A stretch of 12,314 bases of DNA from an uncultured Bacillota bacterium (GCA_946623775.1 CAMORJ010000045.1:1-12314), one strand, 5' to 3'; shown: positions 1-6,976, numbered from the stretch's first letter. Notes: generated by a model from the letters alone, not told the origin. Translations and numbers: made by a program.

Positions 1-180
1 GTCTCCGTCATCCTCATCGCCGGCATCGGCGGCTTGACCTTGACCATCGATAAGGTCACCCTCACTTCGGTTGCCTGCGCCTTGATCCTTGGCATCTTGG
101 TCAATCTCATCGTCAGGGCAGTCCGCAAGAAAGACGAACCTTCCGATCCCGAAGTTCTGCCTGAGCAAAAAGCGGAATAA
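1..180 (+). CDS. Uracil permease-type (NCS2) transporter, C-terminal fragment
   Basis: This is the last 59 codons of a gene that begins before the window; the reading frame is open from base 1 and stops at TAA 178-180. The visible peptide has a hydrophobic stretch of the form LIAGIGGLTLTI, a short polar break, a second hydrophobic stretch (SVACALILGILVNLIV), and then a charged tail rich in K, D and E. This pattern closely resembles the last membrane segments of UraA-type uracil/xanthine permeases of the NCS2 family, which import nucleobases across the cytoplasmic membrane by proton symport. The charged tail would lie in the cytoplasm. A terminator follows at once. Substrate specificity cannot be read from this fragment because the family's substrate-binding segments lie upstream. 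There is no visible link to the glycosidase genes. Confidence 0.72.
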   Translation, partial: VSVILIAGIGGLTLTIDKVTLTSVACALILGILVNLIVRAVRKKDEPSDPEVLPEQKAE

Positions 181-200
181 TCGGATTCCGATCAACTTCA

Positions 201-232
201 AAGGCCCATTCCATCGCGGAGTGGGCTTTTCC
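201..232 (+). terminator. Intrinsic terminator of the permease gene
   Basis: The arms GCCCATTCC (204-212) and GGAGTGGGC (218-226) pair over nine positions with one G-T pair, around a five-base loop. TTTT follows, and AAG just before the left arm can extend the stem into the T tract. It lies 23 bases after the permease stop codon. Confidence 0.8.
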
Positions 233-261
233 TTATGCGCAGGCGTGTATATAAATAAGGA

Positions 262-296
262 AAAGGCGCGATTTGGCTAACTCAAATCGCGCCTTT
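262..296 (-). terminator. Intrinsic terminator of LipA, possibly bidirectional
   Basis: A perfect 14-bp stem is formed by AAAGGCGCGATTTG (262-275) and CAAATCGCGCCTTT (283-296) around a 7-base loop. Read on the minus strand it follows the LipA stop (311-313) by 14 bases and runs into TTTTCCTTATTTAT. The plus-strand side is also T-rich (TTTGCTTTG), so it may act as a second stop for the convergent permease transcript. Confidence 0.85.
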
Positions 297-310
297 GCTT
301 TGCTAATGGA

Positions 311-1528
311 TTAAGCCTTGCGGAAGGAAACGATGTCCATCGATCCTTTGGAAGGGATTGTGGTGGCGACGGAAGCTGGCTTCTTGTTTTCGGCAAGATA
401 TTCAGCGGCGGTCTTTTCGCCTTCTACCACGCTGGTGGATCCATCGGTGTTGTATTGGGTGGTGGAACCGGCTTTCTTGGACATTTCAGGAGTCCAGTTT
501 TCGGTGTCGTAGAACACGGAGGCATCCACTCTTCCGACGATGCGGGTGGATTCGGAGAGGCTGTAATTGACGATGGAATCATCTAAATCGTCGGGCTGGG
601 AAGTGAATGTGCCATAGTAGCTGTAGTGGGAGTTGTCCCTCTCATTGCCCTGACCATTCTGTCCTTCTTCAGGGAGCACGACGGCGGAGAAGCAAGAGGA
701 GTACTCATTGAAGATGTATTTGCCATCTTCGTAGGTCTCGAGGGTCTGCATCGAGAAGGTCGTGAGATAGTAATTGTACTGCGGACGCATATTGTGATAC
801 GCGAAGGAGCTGGGGCTGGAGAAGCCGTTCTTCAAGCCGTCTTTATAGGTGCCGAGCTTCGCATTCTGGTTGCCGCCTTCAGGGACTGAAAGCTTGGTAT
901 AGTCGGCCTTCCCTTGAGAAGGAACGGAGCTGACGACCACAGGGGAGAAGGCATGGTCCTTCAAGAAATCTAGGGCGGTTTCTTCGCCTTCGACGACGCT
1001 GGTGGAGCCATCAGTGTTGTACTGGGTGGTGGTTCCGGCTAGCTTTGCCATTTCGGGAGTCCAGTTCGCGGTGTCATAGAACGCCGAGGAATCGGAGAAG
1101 ACGACAAGCCTGTCGGGGGTATCCAAGGAAATATTGACGATGGTGTCGTCGAGATCGTCTGGCGCGGAGGTGTATTTGCCATAGAAGCGGGTGACGACGT
1201 TATCCCTCTCATTGCCCTGTCCATCCTGTCCTTCTTCGGGAAGGACGACGGCGGAGAAGGTCATTGAGATGTCATTGAGCTGATACGTGCCATCATCGAA
1301 TAAGTCGAGGGTCTGAAAACTGAAGGTCGTGAGATAGTAGTTGTACTGCGGACGCATGTTGTGGTAGCTGAATTCCGCAGGGGATGAAAGACCATAGGAA
1401 AGCTTGGCAACTTTTGCCGGAGTGTTGCCGCTATCTCCTCCATTCGAGTTAGATGCAGGCGCGTTTCCGCCGCATGCGGCGAGCATGCTGGTTGCCAATA
1501 AAGCAGATAAGACTAGTGATTTCTTCAT
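311..1528 (-). CDS. LipA: secreted lipoprotein made of two tandem homologous units, function unknown
   Basis: This 405-residue protein starts with a lipoprotein signal peptide: MKKS, a hydrophobic core, then the lipobox LAAC with the lipidated cysteine at residue 19. A low-complexity G/N/S linker (residues 20-40) follows, as is usual for a protein held off the membrane. The rest is two copies of one unit, residues ~44-215 and ~233-404, aligned without a gap at an offset of 189 residues and about 60% identical by hand count. Strongly kept blocks are YHNMRPQYNYYLTTFS, FSAVVLPEEGQ, GQGNERDN, PDDLDD, FYDT-NWTPEM and TTQYNTDGSTSVVEGE. I do not recognise the family and see no catalytic motif; the aromatic, asparagine-rich units would suit ligand or surface binding, but that is a guess. 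The start is supported by AGAAAGGAA about 10 bases upstream. The gene is divergent from LipB and shares its promoter layout and signal peptide. Confidence 0.85.
   Translation of the reverse strand: MKKSLVLSALLATSMLAACGGNAPASNSNGGDSGNTPAKVAKLSYGLSSPAEFSYHNMRPQYNYYLTTFSFQTLDLFDDGTYQLNDISMTFSAVVLPEEGQDGQGNERDNVVTRFYGKYTSAPDDLDDTIVNISLDTPDRLVVFSDSSAFYDTANWTPEMAKLAGTTTQYNTDGSTSVVEGEETALDFLKDHAFSPVVVSSVPSQGKADYTKLSVPEGGNQNAKLGTYKDGLKNGFSSPSSFAYHNMRPQYNYYLTTFSMQTLETYEDGKYIFNEYSSCFSAVVLPEEGQNGQGNERDNSHYSYYGTFTSQPDDLDDSIVNYSLSESTRIVGRVDASVFYDTENWTPEMSKKAGSTTQYNTDGSTSVVEGEKTAAEYLAENKKPASVATTIPSKGSMDIVSFRKA
317..832 (-). repeat. LipA internal repeat, copy 2
   Basis: This codes for residues ~233-404 of LipA. 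It differs from copy 1 mainly in the segments after GQGNERDN (SHYSYYG against VVTRFYG), after YEDG, and in the final ~20 residues before the SKG/SQG turn. These variable patches could be the ligand-facing loops. Confidence 0.85.
884..1399 (-). repeat. LipA internal repeat, copy 1
   Basis: This codes for residues ~44-215 of LipA and matches copy 2 at a fixed distance of 567 bp. Similarity is visible in the DNA as well as the protein, for example around 1197-1257 compared with 630-690, so the duplication is fairly recent or kept similar by recombination. Confidence 0.85.
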
Positions 1529-1545
1529 AAAATGTGTTTTCCTTT

Positions 1546-1658
1546 CTGAAGCGACATAACTTTAAGCGAGTTCGCGAGCGGGGGATGGGTTCCTGCAAAA
1601 ACTGCTATCGCTCAGGCAAAAATTGAAATCGTTTTCAAGCGTTAGGCAACTAAATGCG
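1546..1658 (-). promoter_or_regulatory. Promoter/operator module of LipA
   Basis: On the minus strand this region contains, in order: CGCATTTA (1658-1651); a palindrome TTGAAAACGATTTCAA (1638-1623) with a central CG, matching the CcpA cre and LacI-family operator style; the continuation to GAAAACGATTTCAATTTTTG (1636-1617); GCAGTTTTTG (1605-1596); and CGCTTCAG (1553-1546), which leads into the ribosome binding site. The same blocks with the same spacing occur upstream of LipB. A TAAAGT hexamer about 17 bases before CGCTTCAG could serve as -10, but no convincing -35 is seen at 17 bp. The function as operator is inferred from the symmetry and conservation. Confidence 0.6.
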
Positions 1659-1794
1659 GACTGGTTTCCATATATTTCCGACGCGCGGCAATAGAGGAAA
1701 ATGCACGCATAGAGAATCCGGAAAAAATGAAAATAGCGGGGACGTGTATCGATATTCGAACAATTCAATGCGCGAATCTTCCTATACGCAGGCG
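1640..1794. other. Core of the divergent intergenic region, no gene seen
   Basis: This is the middle of the 394-bp gap between LipA and LipB. Short open frames here lack a credible ribosome binding site and have unlikely, composition-driven sequences. It holds AT-rich patches, for example TTTCCATATATTTCC near 1665-1679 and ATCGATATTCGAA near 1748-1760, that could help upstream promoter activity or bind proteins, but nothing specific is recognised. Confidence 0.5.
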
Positions 1795-1906
1795 CGCATT
1801 TAAAACCATATAAAAGAAAACGCTTTCAATTTTTGACTAATGAAACGCAGTTTTTGAACGCCGCCATTTTTCGCGCTGCATATTGATTAGATTTATGACG
1901 CTTCAG
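1795..1906 (+). promoter_or_regulatory. Promoter/operator module of LipB
   Basis: In order, this region contains CGCATTTA (1795-1802), the near-palindrome AAGAAAACGCTTTCAA (1814-1829) running on into ATTTTTG, GCAGTTTTTG (1847-1856), and CGCTTCAG (1899-1906) just before the ribosome binding site. From the start of GAAAACG to the AAGGAA ribosome binding site it matches the LipA module with no gaps. TAGATT (1888-1893) lies at the position of TAAAGT in the LipA module and is a possible -10. The operator matches the LacI/CcpA style: GAAA, a central CG, then TTTC. Confidence 0.6.
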
Positions 1907-1922
1907 AAAGGAATAAGAAACA

Positions 1923-2867
1923 ATGAAGAAATCTTTAGTCCTATCCGCTGTCCTTGCTGCTGGATTATTAGCTGCCTGCGGCGGACAAACCTCTACATCC
2001 CAAAAACCGGCTGAAACCACCCCAGCCTCCGCCTCTGCTTCCGTCAGCTCCGAGCAGGGACAGGTGAAACCCGTCTATCAGATCTATGCTTCCTACGAGG
2101 AACTCTATGATCAGTTCGGCGCCTTCGAGTTCTATGGCCTTCTCAACAGCGATGGAACCGGCTCCTTGAACAAAGCCCTAGTCCAAAGCGGAGGCGATAA
2201 AAAGAACCTTCCTCAGACCGAAGAGACTCCCGCCACCATCAAGTACAAAGTCGAAGAAGACGAAGGCATCGAATCCCTCGTCGCCTCCATCGATGGAACC
2301 AAATTCAGTGGCTACAAGAACAAAGAAGGCAATTTCGTTCTCCAGAACTACAAATTCCCCTTCGCCGGCGGATATAGCCGCACCGTCGACCTCATCGTCA
2401 GCGCGACCATCCAATACAAAGACGTTGCCGCTTGGGAAGCTGCCGTCACCGAAAAATATGCTTCCCGCACCGTCGAAGTCAAAGTCTCCGAAACCTATAA
2501 GGGCGCAGTGGTTTATGCCGATGGCGAACAAGCGGGCCAGCCGTTTGTCATCAACTTTGGAAGCTATGGCCAATTCCCCGCTTCCGCGCAATGGCAACTC
2601 ATGAGCGACTTCTCCGTCGTAGCAGTCTACGGCGTCGGCGGCAAGAATGGCGGCGCCCAGTTCGATGGAACCTGGACCGTCAATGCCAGCATGCTCCACG
2701 AAGTCACCATCGGCGGAACCAAGATGACCGGCGTCAAAGAAGGCGAACACGAAACCTTCACTTGGAACTTCGCGCATCAGGCCAAAGATGCTGAAGGCAA
2801 TCCTGTTGGCGACCCCGTCAATCTCACGGCGACTCTCTCCTGGGTCGATCCCAACGCTCAGGCCTAA
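1923..2867 (+). CDS. LipB: secreted lipoprotein, function unknown, likely beta-rich
   Basis: This 314-residue protein has a signal peptide almost identical to that of LipA (MKKSLVLSA, then LLAACGG, lipidated Cys19). A T/S/A/P-rich spacer follows to about residue 46. The mature part is rich in alternating hydrophobic, glycine and aromatic residues, as expected for beta sheets, with no membrane helix. Two regions show a similar strand-turn pattern: IDGTKFSGYKNKEGNF (residues ~123-138) and IGGTKMTGVKEGEHETF (~263-279), hinting at two related beta domains. No family or active site is recognised. The ATG is preceded by AGAAAGGAA at normal distance. It is followed after 16 bases by a stem-loop and then the GH3 gene in the same direction, so it may be the first gene of a transcript reaching into the GH3 gene, and might present or bind the enzyme's substrate. 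That link rests on position only. Confidence 0.82.
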   Translation: MKKSLVLSAVLAAGLLAACGGQTSTSQKPAETTPASASASVSSEQGQVKPVYQIYASYEELYDQFGAFEFYGLLNSDGTGSLNKALVQSGGDKKNLPQTEETPATIKYKVEEDEGIESLVASIDGTKFSGYKNKEGNFVLQNYKFPFAGGYSRTVDLIVSATIQYKDVAAWEAAVTEKYASRTVEVKVSETYKGAVVYADGEQAGQPFVINFGSYGQFPASAQWQLMSDFSVVAVYGVGGKNGGAQFDGTWTVNASMLHEVTIGGTKMTGVKEGEHETFTWNFAHQAKDAEGNPVGDPVNLTATLSWVDPNAQA

Positions 2868-2883
2868 TCTAGTTTGACCCCCC

Positions 2884-2922
2884 ATCCCTCGCCGACATCA
2901 TATGCCGACGAGGGATTTTATT
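2884..2922 (+). terminator. Stem-loop terminator or attenuator between LipB and GH3
   Basis: The arms ATCCCTCG (2884-2891) and CGAGGGAT (2909-2916) pair perfectly, with a 17-base interior that can form a further CAT/ATG pair. TTTTATT follows. The structure ends one base before the GAAAGGAT ribosome binding site of the GH3 gene, so GH3 must be expressed by readthrough or from a promoter hidden in this 70-bp gap. TTGACC at 2874-2879 could be a -35, but no good -10 follows at a suitable distance. Confidence 0.7.
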
Positions 2923-2937
2923 GAAAGGATACCCATT

Positions 2938-5916
2938 ATGAAAAAAGCGTTATGGATCAGTTTGGCATCGGTCTTCGGCGTCTTGACCGTCGCCGGGTTC
3001 GTCGGGAATAACATATTGCAAGGCTACCGCCCGCAGTTGAATTCCTTTTTGCACATCTCCACCGACTCAACGGAAAGAGACGCGAACGTCAATTATTTCA
3101 AAACTGAGTTCGAATCCGTTGAGAAGCAGATGGAAGAAGAAGGAAAACTCTGCACCGAATTGGAAGCCGAAGGCGCTGTTTTGCTGAAAAACGAAGGCAA
3201 TACCCTCCCATTTTCCTCCACAAGCAGATTCTCCCTTTTCTCCACCTCCTCGGTCGACCCGATTTATGGCGGCACGGGATCTGGTCAAGTCAGTGCGAAC
3301 GACTCCATCAACCTCCGCAAGGCGATGAACACCGAATTCGGCGGAACATCCACCAACGTGGAGCTGTTCAAAAGATACCTCCAAGACCTCTCTACCTACC
3401 GCAGGGTCAATGCAAGAACCACCGGAGGCACAATCGATGAATACAAAATCAACGAAGCCCCTTGGGCGGATGTCATGACCTCGGACATCGAGGAAACAAT
3501 CCCCGATTTCCCCAATGCCATCGTCGTCTTGAGCCGTTCTGGCGGAGAAGGCAATGACCTCCCCATCACCCAATGCTCCGACGGCATCGGAGGCAACTAT
3601 CTCGTTCTCAATCAAAATGAGATTGATATGCTCCATGGCTTGAAGGCCCTTAAGGATGCTGGGAAGCTTCAGAAAATCGTCGTCCTGCTCAATGGCTCCA
3701 ATGCTTTGCAGCTCGATTTCCTCGACAAAGAGGAATATGGCATCGATGCCGCCGTGTGGATCGGCGGAGTCGGCACGACCGGCATGACTGCCGTCGCCGA
3801 ACTTCTTTCAGGCAAGAGGAATTTCTCCGGCCGCTTAAGCGACACGTTCCTCAAAAACAATCTTTCCTCTCCTTCTATCGTCAATTTCGGATTGAGGGCA
3901 TTCACGAACTCTTCCGCAGGCACTGGGGAATATACGACTTCCTGGGCCCAATACAACAATCCAAGCGGAACCGATAAGTGCAACGAGAACTACATCGTTT
4001 ATCAGGAAGGCATCTACATCGGCTACCGATATTACGAGACCCGTTATGCCGATTTCGTCATGGAGCAGGGCAACACCGCAGGGTATGCCTATGATGACGA
4101 CGTTGCGTTCCCCTTCGGATTCGGCGAGTCCTATACCTCTTGGGATTACAGCGATTTCTCGATCCAAGAGAAAGGCGATATCATCCAAGCCAAGGTCACC
4201 ATCACGAACTCCGGTTCCGTCGCCGGCAAGCACGCCGCCGAAATCTACGTCGCGCCGACCTATACCGAATACGACAGGAATAATCACATCGAGAAATCCG
4301 CCATTGTCCTAGGTGGATTCACGAAAACCGATCTATTGCAGCCTGGCGCTCATCAAACCGTCACCGTCGACGTCAAAAAGCGCGACTTGGCCAGCTATGA
4401 CGTCGAAGGAAAGAAGACATTCATCCTAGACGGAGATTATCACTTCACCATTGGGCATAACGCCCACGATGCCAACAACAACGTCCTCACCAAACTCGGA
4501 TTTGGAGCGCGTTGCGATCATGTCGGGGATTCGGCCTTGGTCCAAACCTGGGCCCCTGCAGGCGTGGATGATGTCACCGCCTCGACTTCGGAAGAGACCG
4601 GTTACCGCATCACGAACGCCTTCGACCACGCCGACCTCAATCGCTACGAAGGCACCGCCGATCAGAAGATCACCTATTTGGCCCGCTCCAACTGGAATGG
4701 CACATTCCCCTCCGCCCCCGTTTCGCTCTATATCAATGAGAAAATGTGGGAGGACGGTCTGGATTATGCGGCTTCCACCCGTAAAGCCCGCGTCGAAAAG
4801 ATGAAGCAGAAGTACTATTCCGAATACTTGAACGCCGATCTGCCGACGATGGATACTCCCGCCGGATTGACCGCGGTCATGCTCCGCAACGTGGACGATA
4901 TCGACGACGAACGTTATGACAAGCTGGTTGGCCAAGCGAAATACGATGAATTGGCAAACCTGATCTACAATGGCTTCCATATCACGCTTGCCGTTGAATC
5001 CATGGGCTTGCCTTCCACCAAAGACGAAAACGGCCCGCAGGGATTCACCGCCTCATTGGTTGGCGGAGGCGATGGCGCGCACGGCATGGCTTATACCTCT
5101 GAGGACGTCATGGCCTCGACCCGCAACATCGATTTGCTCAAGCGCATGGGCGAATGCATCGGCGAGGACTGCTTGAATGCTGGGTACGCTGGTCTATATG
5201 GGCCTGGTTCCAACATCCATCGCAACCCCTATTGCGGACGCAACTTCGAATACTATTCCGAAGATCCCGTCCTCTCCAGCCGCTTGCAGCAGCACGAAGT
5301 CGCCGGCATCCAATCCAAAGGCGTTTATGTCTTCACGAAGCACTTCGCGCTGAACGATCAGGAATCCGGCCGCTATGGTTTGTCCACCTGGGCAAATGAG
5401 CAATCCATCCGCGAATTGTACCTCCGTGCCTTCGAAGGCACTGCCTTGGGCGGCGGATCTGGCGTCATGTCCTCCTTCAACCGCATGGGCGTCATCTGGG
5501 CTGGCAGCGATTATTCGCTTATGACCACGGTCCTTCGCAAAGAGTGGGGCGTCAAAGGCGCAGCGATCACCGACTGCTCGGTCTTCGCCACCTATATGGA
5601 TGTCGCCTCTGGCGTTCTCGCTGGTCAGGACCTCTGGGATGGCAGCTGCAAAAAAGGCGAAGCCATGGCTACGCTTGATGGCTATTCGCAAGACCCAGTC
5701 GTGACTCGCGCCGTGCAAATGGCCGCGAAGCACATCGTCTACAGCATCTCCCATTCCCTTGCCATGAATGGCATCAAAGACGATACCGTCATCAAATACA
5801 ATGAAGAATGGTACCTTACGTCGACTAGATGGTTAGGAATCGGGTCTGCGATTATCACAGGCGCCTCCTTGGTAATGCTTGTTGTCACCATTATCTTGAA
5901 AAAGAAAGAAGCATAA
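2938..5916 (+). CDS. Double-anchored GH3 glycosidase with permuted domain order (GH3-1)
   Basis: This 992-residue enzyme of glycoside hydrolase family 3 would remove beta-linked sugars, probably glucose or a similar residue, from the non-reducing end by a retaining mechanism. Its domain order is swapped: N-terminal membrane helix (~4-24); alpha/beta sandwich, normally C-terminal (~75-330), with EGAVLLKNEG and the acid/base motif GGEGNDLP (Glu204); FPFGFGESY (391-399) leading into a fibronectin-III-like domain (~400-505); a linker; the TIM barrel, normally N-terminal (~670-940), with NIHRNP and GRNFEYYSEDP (759-777), KHF (801-803) and the nucleophile in GAAITD (Asp879); and a C-terminal membrane helix (~966-987) before KKKEA. 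This places the catalytic part outside the cell with both ends inside. I chose the ATG at 2938 because GAAAGGAT (2923-2930) precedes it at ~8 bases; the upstream in-frame ATG at 2902 lies inside the terminator hairpin. The substrate cannot be fixed from sequence. Confidence 0.92.
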   Translation: MKKALWISLASVFGVLTVAGFVGNNILQGYRPQLNSFLHISTDSTERDANVNYFKTEFESVEKQMEEEGKLCTELEAEGAVLLKNEGNTLPFSSTSRFSLFSTSSVDPIYGGTGSGQVSANDSINLRKAMNTEFGGTSTNVELFKRYLQDLSTYRRVNARTTGGTIDEYKINEAPWADVMTSDIEETIPDFPNAIVVLSRSGGEGNDLPITQCSDGIGGNYLVLNQNEIDMLHGLKALKDAGKLQKIVVLLNGSNALQLDFLDKEEYGIDAAVWIGGVGTTGMTAVAELLSGKRNFSGRLSDTFLKNNLSSPSIVNFGLRAFTNSSAGTGEYTTSWAQYNNPSGTDKCNENYIVYQEGIYIGYRYYETRYADFVMEQGNTAGYAYDDDVAFPFGFGESYTSWDYSDFSIQEKGDIIQAKVTITNSGSVAGKHAAEIYVAPTYTEYDRNNHIEKSAIVLGGFTKTDLLQPGAHQTVTVDVKKRDLASYDVEGKKTFILDGDYHFTIGHNAHDANNNVLTKLGFGARCDHVGDSALVQTWAPAGVDDVTASTSEETGYRITNAFDHADLNRYEGTADQKITYLARSNWNGTFPSAPVSLYINEKMWEDGLDYAASTRKARVEKMKQKYYSEYLNADLPTMDTPAGLTAVMLRNVDDIDDERYDKLVGQAKYDELANLIYNGFHITLAVESMGLPSTKDENGPQGFTASLVGGGDGAHGMAYTSEDVMASTRNIDLLKRMGECIGEDCLNAGYAGLYGPGSNIHRNPYCGRNFEYYSEDPVLSSRLQQHEVAGIQSKGVYVFTKHFALNDQESGRYGLSTWANEQSIRELYLRAFEGTALGGGSGVMSSFNRMGVIWAGSDYSLMTTVLRKEWGVKGAAITDCSVFATYMDVASGVLAGQDLWDGSCKKGEAMATLDGYSQDPVVTRAVQMAAKHIVYSISHSLAMNGIKDDTVIKYNEEWYLTSTRWLGIGSAIITGASLVMLVVTIILKKKEA

Positions 5917-5936
5917 GCCGATATCCCGACGAAGCG

Positions 5937-5979
5937 CTCTGCAAACCGGCGAATAACCGGTCTGCAGAGTTTTTTATTT
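5937..5979 (+). terminator. Intrinsic terminator of GH3-1
   Basis: CTCTGCA-A-ACCGG (5937-5949) pairs with CCGGT-C-TGCAGAG (5957-5969), twelve pairs with one A-C mismatch, around a 7-base loop. TTTTTTATTT follows from 5970. It lies 20 bases after the GH3-1 stop and so separates this gene from the next lipoprotein gene. Confidence 0.9.
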
Positions 5980-6027
5980 GCAATAAATGCAGAAGAACAT
6001 TTTCATCCCCTGAAACGAGAACTCTTT

Positions 6028-6051
6028 AATAATTTAGATATACATAAGGAG
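6028..6051 (+). promoter_or_regulatory. AT-rich promoter region and ribosome binding site of the small lipoprotein
   Basis: Between the GH3-1 terminator and the ATG at 6058 lies an AT-rich stretch with several -10-like hexamers (TAATAAT near 6027, TATACA at 6039-6044); no single -35 stands out. AAGGAG at 6046-6051, six bases before the ATG, is a strong ribosome binding site. An own promoter is expected because the preceding terminator is strong. Confidence 0.4.
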
Positions 6052-6057
6052 ATTTAT

Positions 6058-6426
6058 ATGCTTCAAAAAACACGACGCTTCGCCATTGTTTTGAGCGTGC
6101 TTTCAGCAGGCTTGCTCGCTTCGTGCGGAGCAAATTACGCTAGCAACCCATTCGTCGGGGAAAACGGGACCGTCTATATGGGCGAAGGGAGCTATTCGGC
6201 GGCCGGATATCGTTTTAATGCGGACGGTAAAGGAAAATTCGCGCGTGCCTTTTATGGCGGAAGCGCCGATTCAGAGGAATTCACCTATACGCTTAAGCAA
6301 AGAGAAAGCAATAAGGATACGTATGAAGTGAAAATCAAATTCAGCTCCAGCGAGTCCAACGGCGTATTCTTCTACATGTCCGGCAAGCGCTGCCTGAGCG
6401 TCGGCAGTTCCTTCTATTATGCTTAA
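6058..6426 (+). CDS. Small lipoprotein, lipocalin-like in pattern, function unknown
   Basis: This 122-residue protein has a basic N-terminus (LQKTRR), a hydrophobic core and the lipobox LASC with the lipidated Cys23, so it should be anchored on the outer face of the membrane. The mature ~100 residues show short alternating strands with turns such as FNADGKGKF, then EFTYTLK, YEVKIKF and GVFFYMSGK. This pattern is common in small lipocalin-like beta-barrel lipoproteins of Firmicutes, but I cannot confirm the family. A strong AAGGAG ribosome binding site six bases upstream supports the start. It is bounded by the GH3-1 terminator on the left and the shared terminator at 6493-6520 on the right, so it is probably transcribed alone. 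Its role is unknown; the position between the two GH3 genes may be accidental. Confidence 0.8.
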   Translation: MLQKTRRFAIVLSVLSAGLLASCGANYASNPFVGENGTVYMGEGSYSAAGYRFNADGKGKFARAFYGGSADSEEFTYTLKQRESNKDTYEVKIKFSSSESNGVFFYMSGKRCLSVGSSFYYA

Positions 6427-6492
6427 TCCATAAAAACACTTGCGCCCCCTTTTCCACAAAATATGGGGGACGTGTACCGATTATCCAAATAA

Positions 6493-6520
6493 AAATACCC
6501 AGGTTTGCGCCTGGGTATTT
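6493..6520. terminator. Bidirectional terminator between convergent genes
   Basis: AAATACCCAGG (6493-6503) and CCTGGGTATTT (6510-6520) form a perfect 11-bp stem around the loop TTTGCG. The minus-strand exit is TTTTTATTTGG, fitting termination of the small membrane protein gene, whose stop is at 6533. The plus-strand exit is TTTCTCGTT, which may end the small lipoprotein transcript. Confidence 0.88.
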
Positions 6521-6532
6521 CTCGTTACGCTC

Positions 6533-6976
6533 TTAGGCTTCTTTCTTTTTCGGAGACAAGAAGTTTGAGATGACGATCGCAATCGCTAGGATCGCGAAGA
6601 TGACGAGGAAGGTGATAAACAATCTTACTGCCGCGTGGGCCAAATTCACGTCTTTGGTGAAGAAGGGGACTTCTTCGTTGATGTCTGCCAAGGGATAGCA
6701 GGCAAGACGCAAATGGTTGCCGATGCCGCATCCAAACAAAACGGCGGAGACGATGCCTAACCCAGGGAGCGGGAAGAACGCATCGGCGATAGCAACCAAT
6801 CCCCCTGCAATCAAGAAGATTAAGGTGAAGTGGCTGATATCCTGGAAGGAGTCATTGTCGCCAAGCAATTGGCGATCCATTGCGAAGAAGATGATGGAAG
6901 TGATGATTGCGATCAATCCGGCCCCGATTTCAAGATAGAAGCGCAGGCCTTTGCCTTTAAACAGTTTGGCTAACAT
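6533..6976 (-). CDS. Small four-helix membrane protein coupled to GH3-2, function unknown
   Basis: This 147-residue protein has a basic start (MLAKLFKGKG) and about four hydrophobic segments, near residues 14-33, 49-67, 72-93 and 115-138, ending in PKKKEA. With the positive charges at both ends, both termini should be cytoplasmic. The segment between helices 3 and 4 (residues ~94-113, with a patch of acidic residues) would then lie outside. No family is recognised and no catalytic motif is visible. Its ATG begins one base after the TAA of GH3-2, and its AGGAGG ribosome binding site (6991-6986, 9-base spacing) lies within the end of the GH3-2 gene. The two proteins should therefore be made together by coupled translation. 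It could be a membrane partner or assembly factor of the doubly anchored enzyme; that is inferred from gene position only. Confidence 0.83.
   Translation of the reverse strand: MLAKLFKGKGLRFYLEIGAGLIAIITSIIFFAMDRQLLGDNDSFQDISHFTLIFLIAGGLVAIADAFFPLPGLGIVSAVLFGCGIGNHLRLACYPLADINEEVPFFTKDVNLAHAAVRLFITFLVIFAILAIAIVISNFLSPKKKEA

Noticed and set aside
89..280. 63-codon open frame on the plus strand
   Set aside because: It overlaps the permease tail in another frame and runs through two terminator stems; there is no ribosome binding site or plausible protein character.
1562..1768. 68-codon minus-strand open frame in the divergent intergenic region
   Set aside because: It covers the conserved LipA promoter blocks and operator, and its product looks random; the region is better explained as regulatory.
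2178..2885. 235-codon antisense frame opposite LipB, and similar long antisense frames opposite GH3-1, GH3-2 and GH78
   Set aside because: They mirror the codon bias of the real genes, lack ribosome binding sites and have no recognisable domains.
2902..2937. Upstream in-frame ATG for GH3-1 (adds 12 residues)
   Set aside because: It sits in the terminator stem-loop without a ribosome binding site, and it would place charged residues ahead of a clean MKK-type membrane start.
6058..6426. Small lipoprotein as an inhibitor or immunity protein paired with the GH3 enzymes
   Set aside because: It is separated from GH3-1 by a strong terminator and shows no family signature; nothing in the sequence supports the idea.
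6436..6475. CCCCC/GGGGG stem-loop just after the small lipoprotein
   Set aside because: Only about seven pairs with a bulge, a 15-base loop and no T tract; the perfect stem at 6493-6520 is the better terminator.
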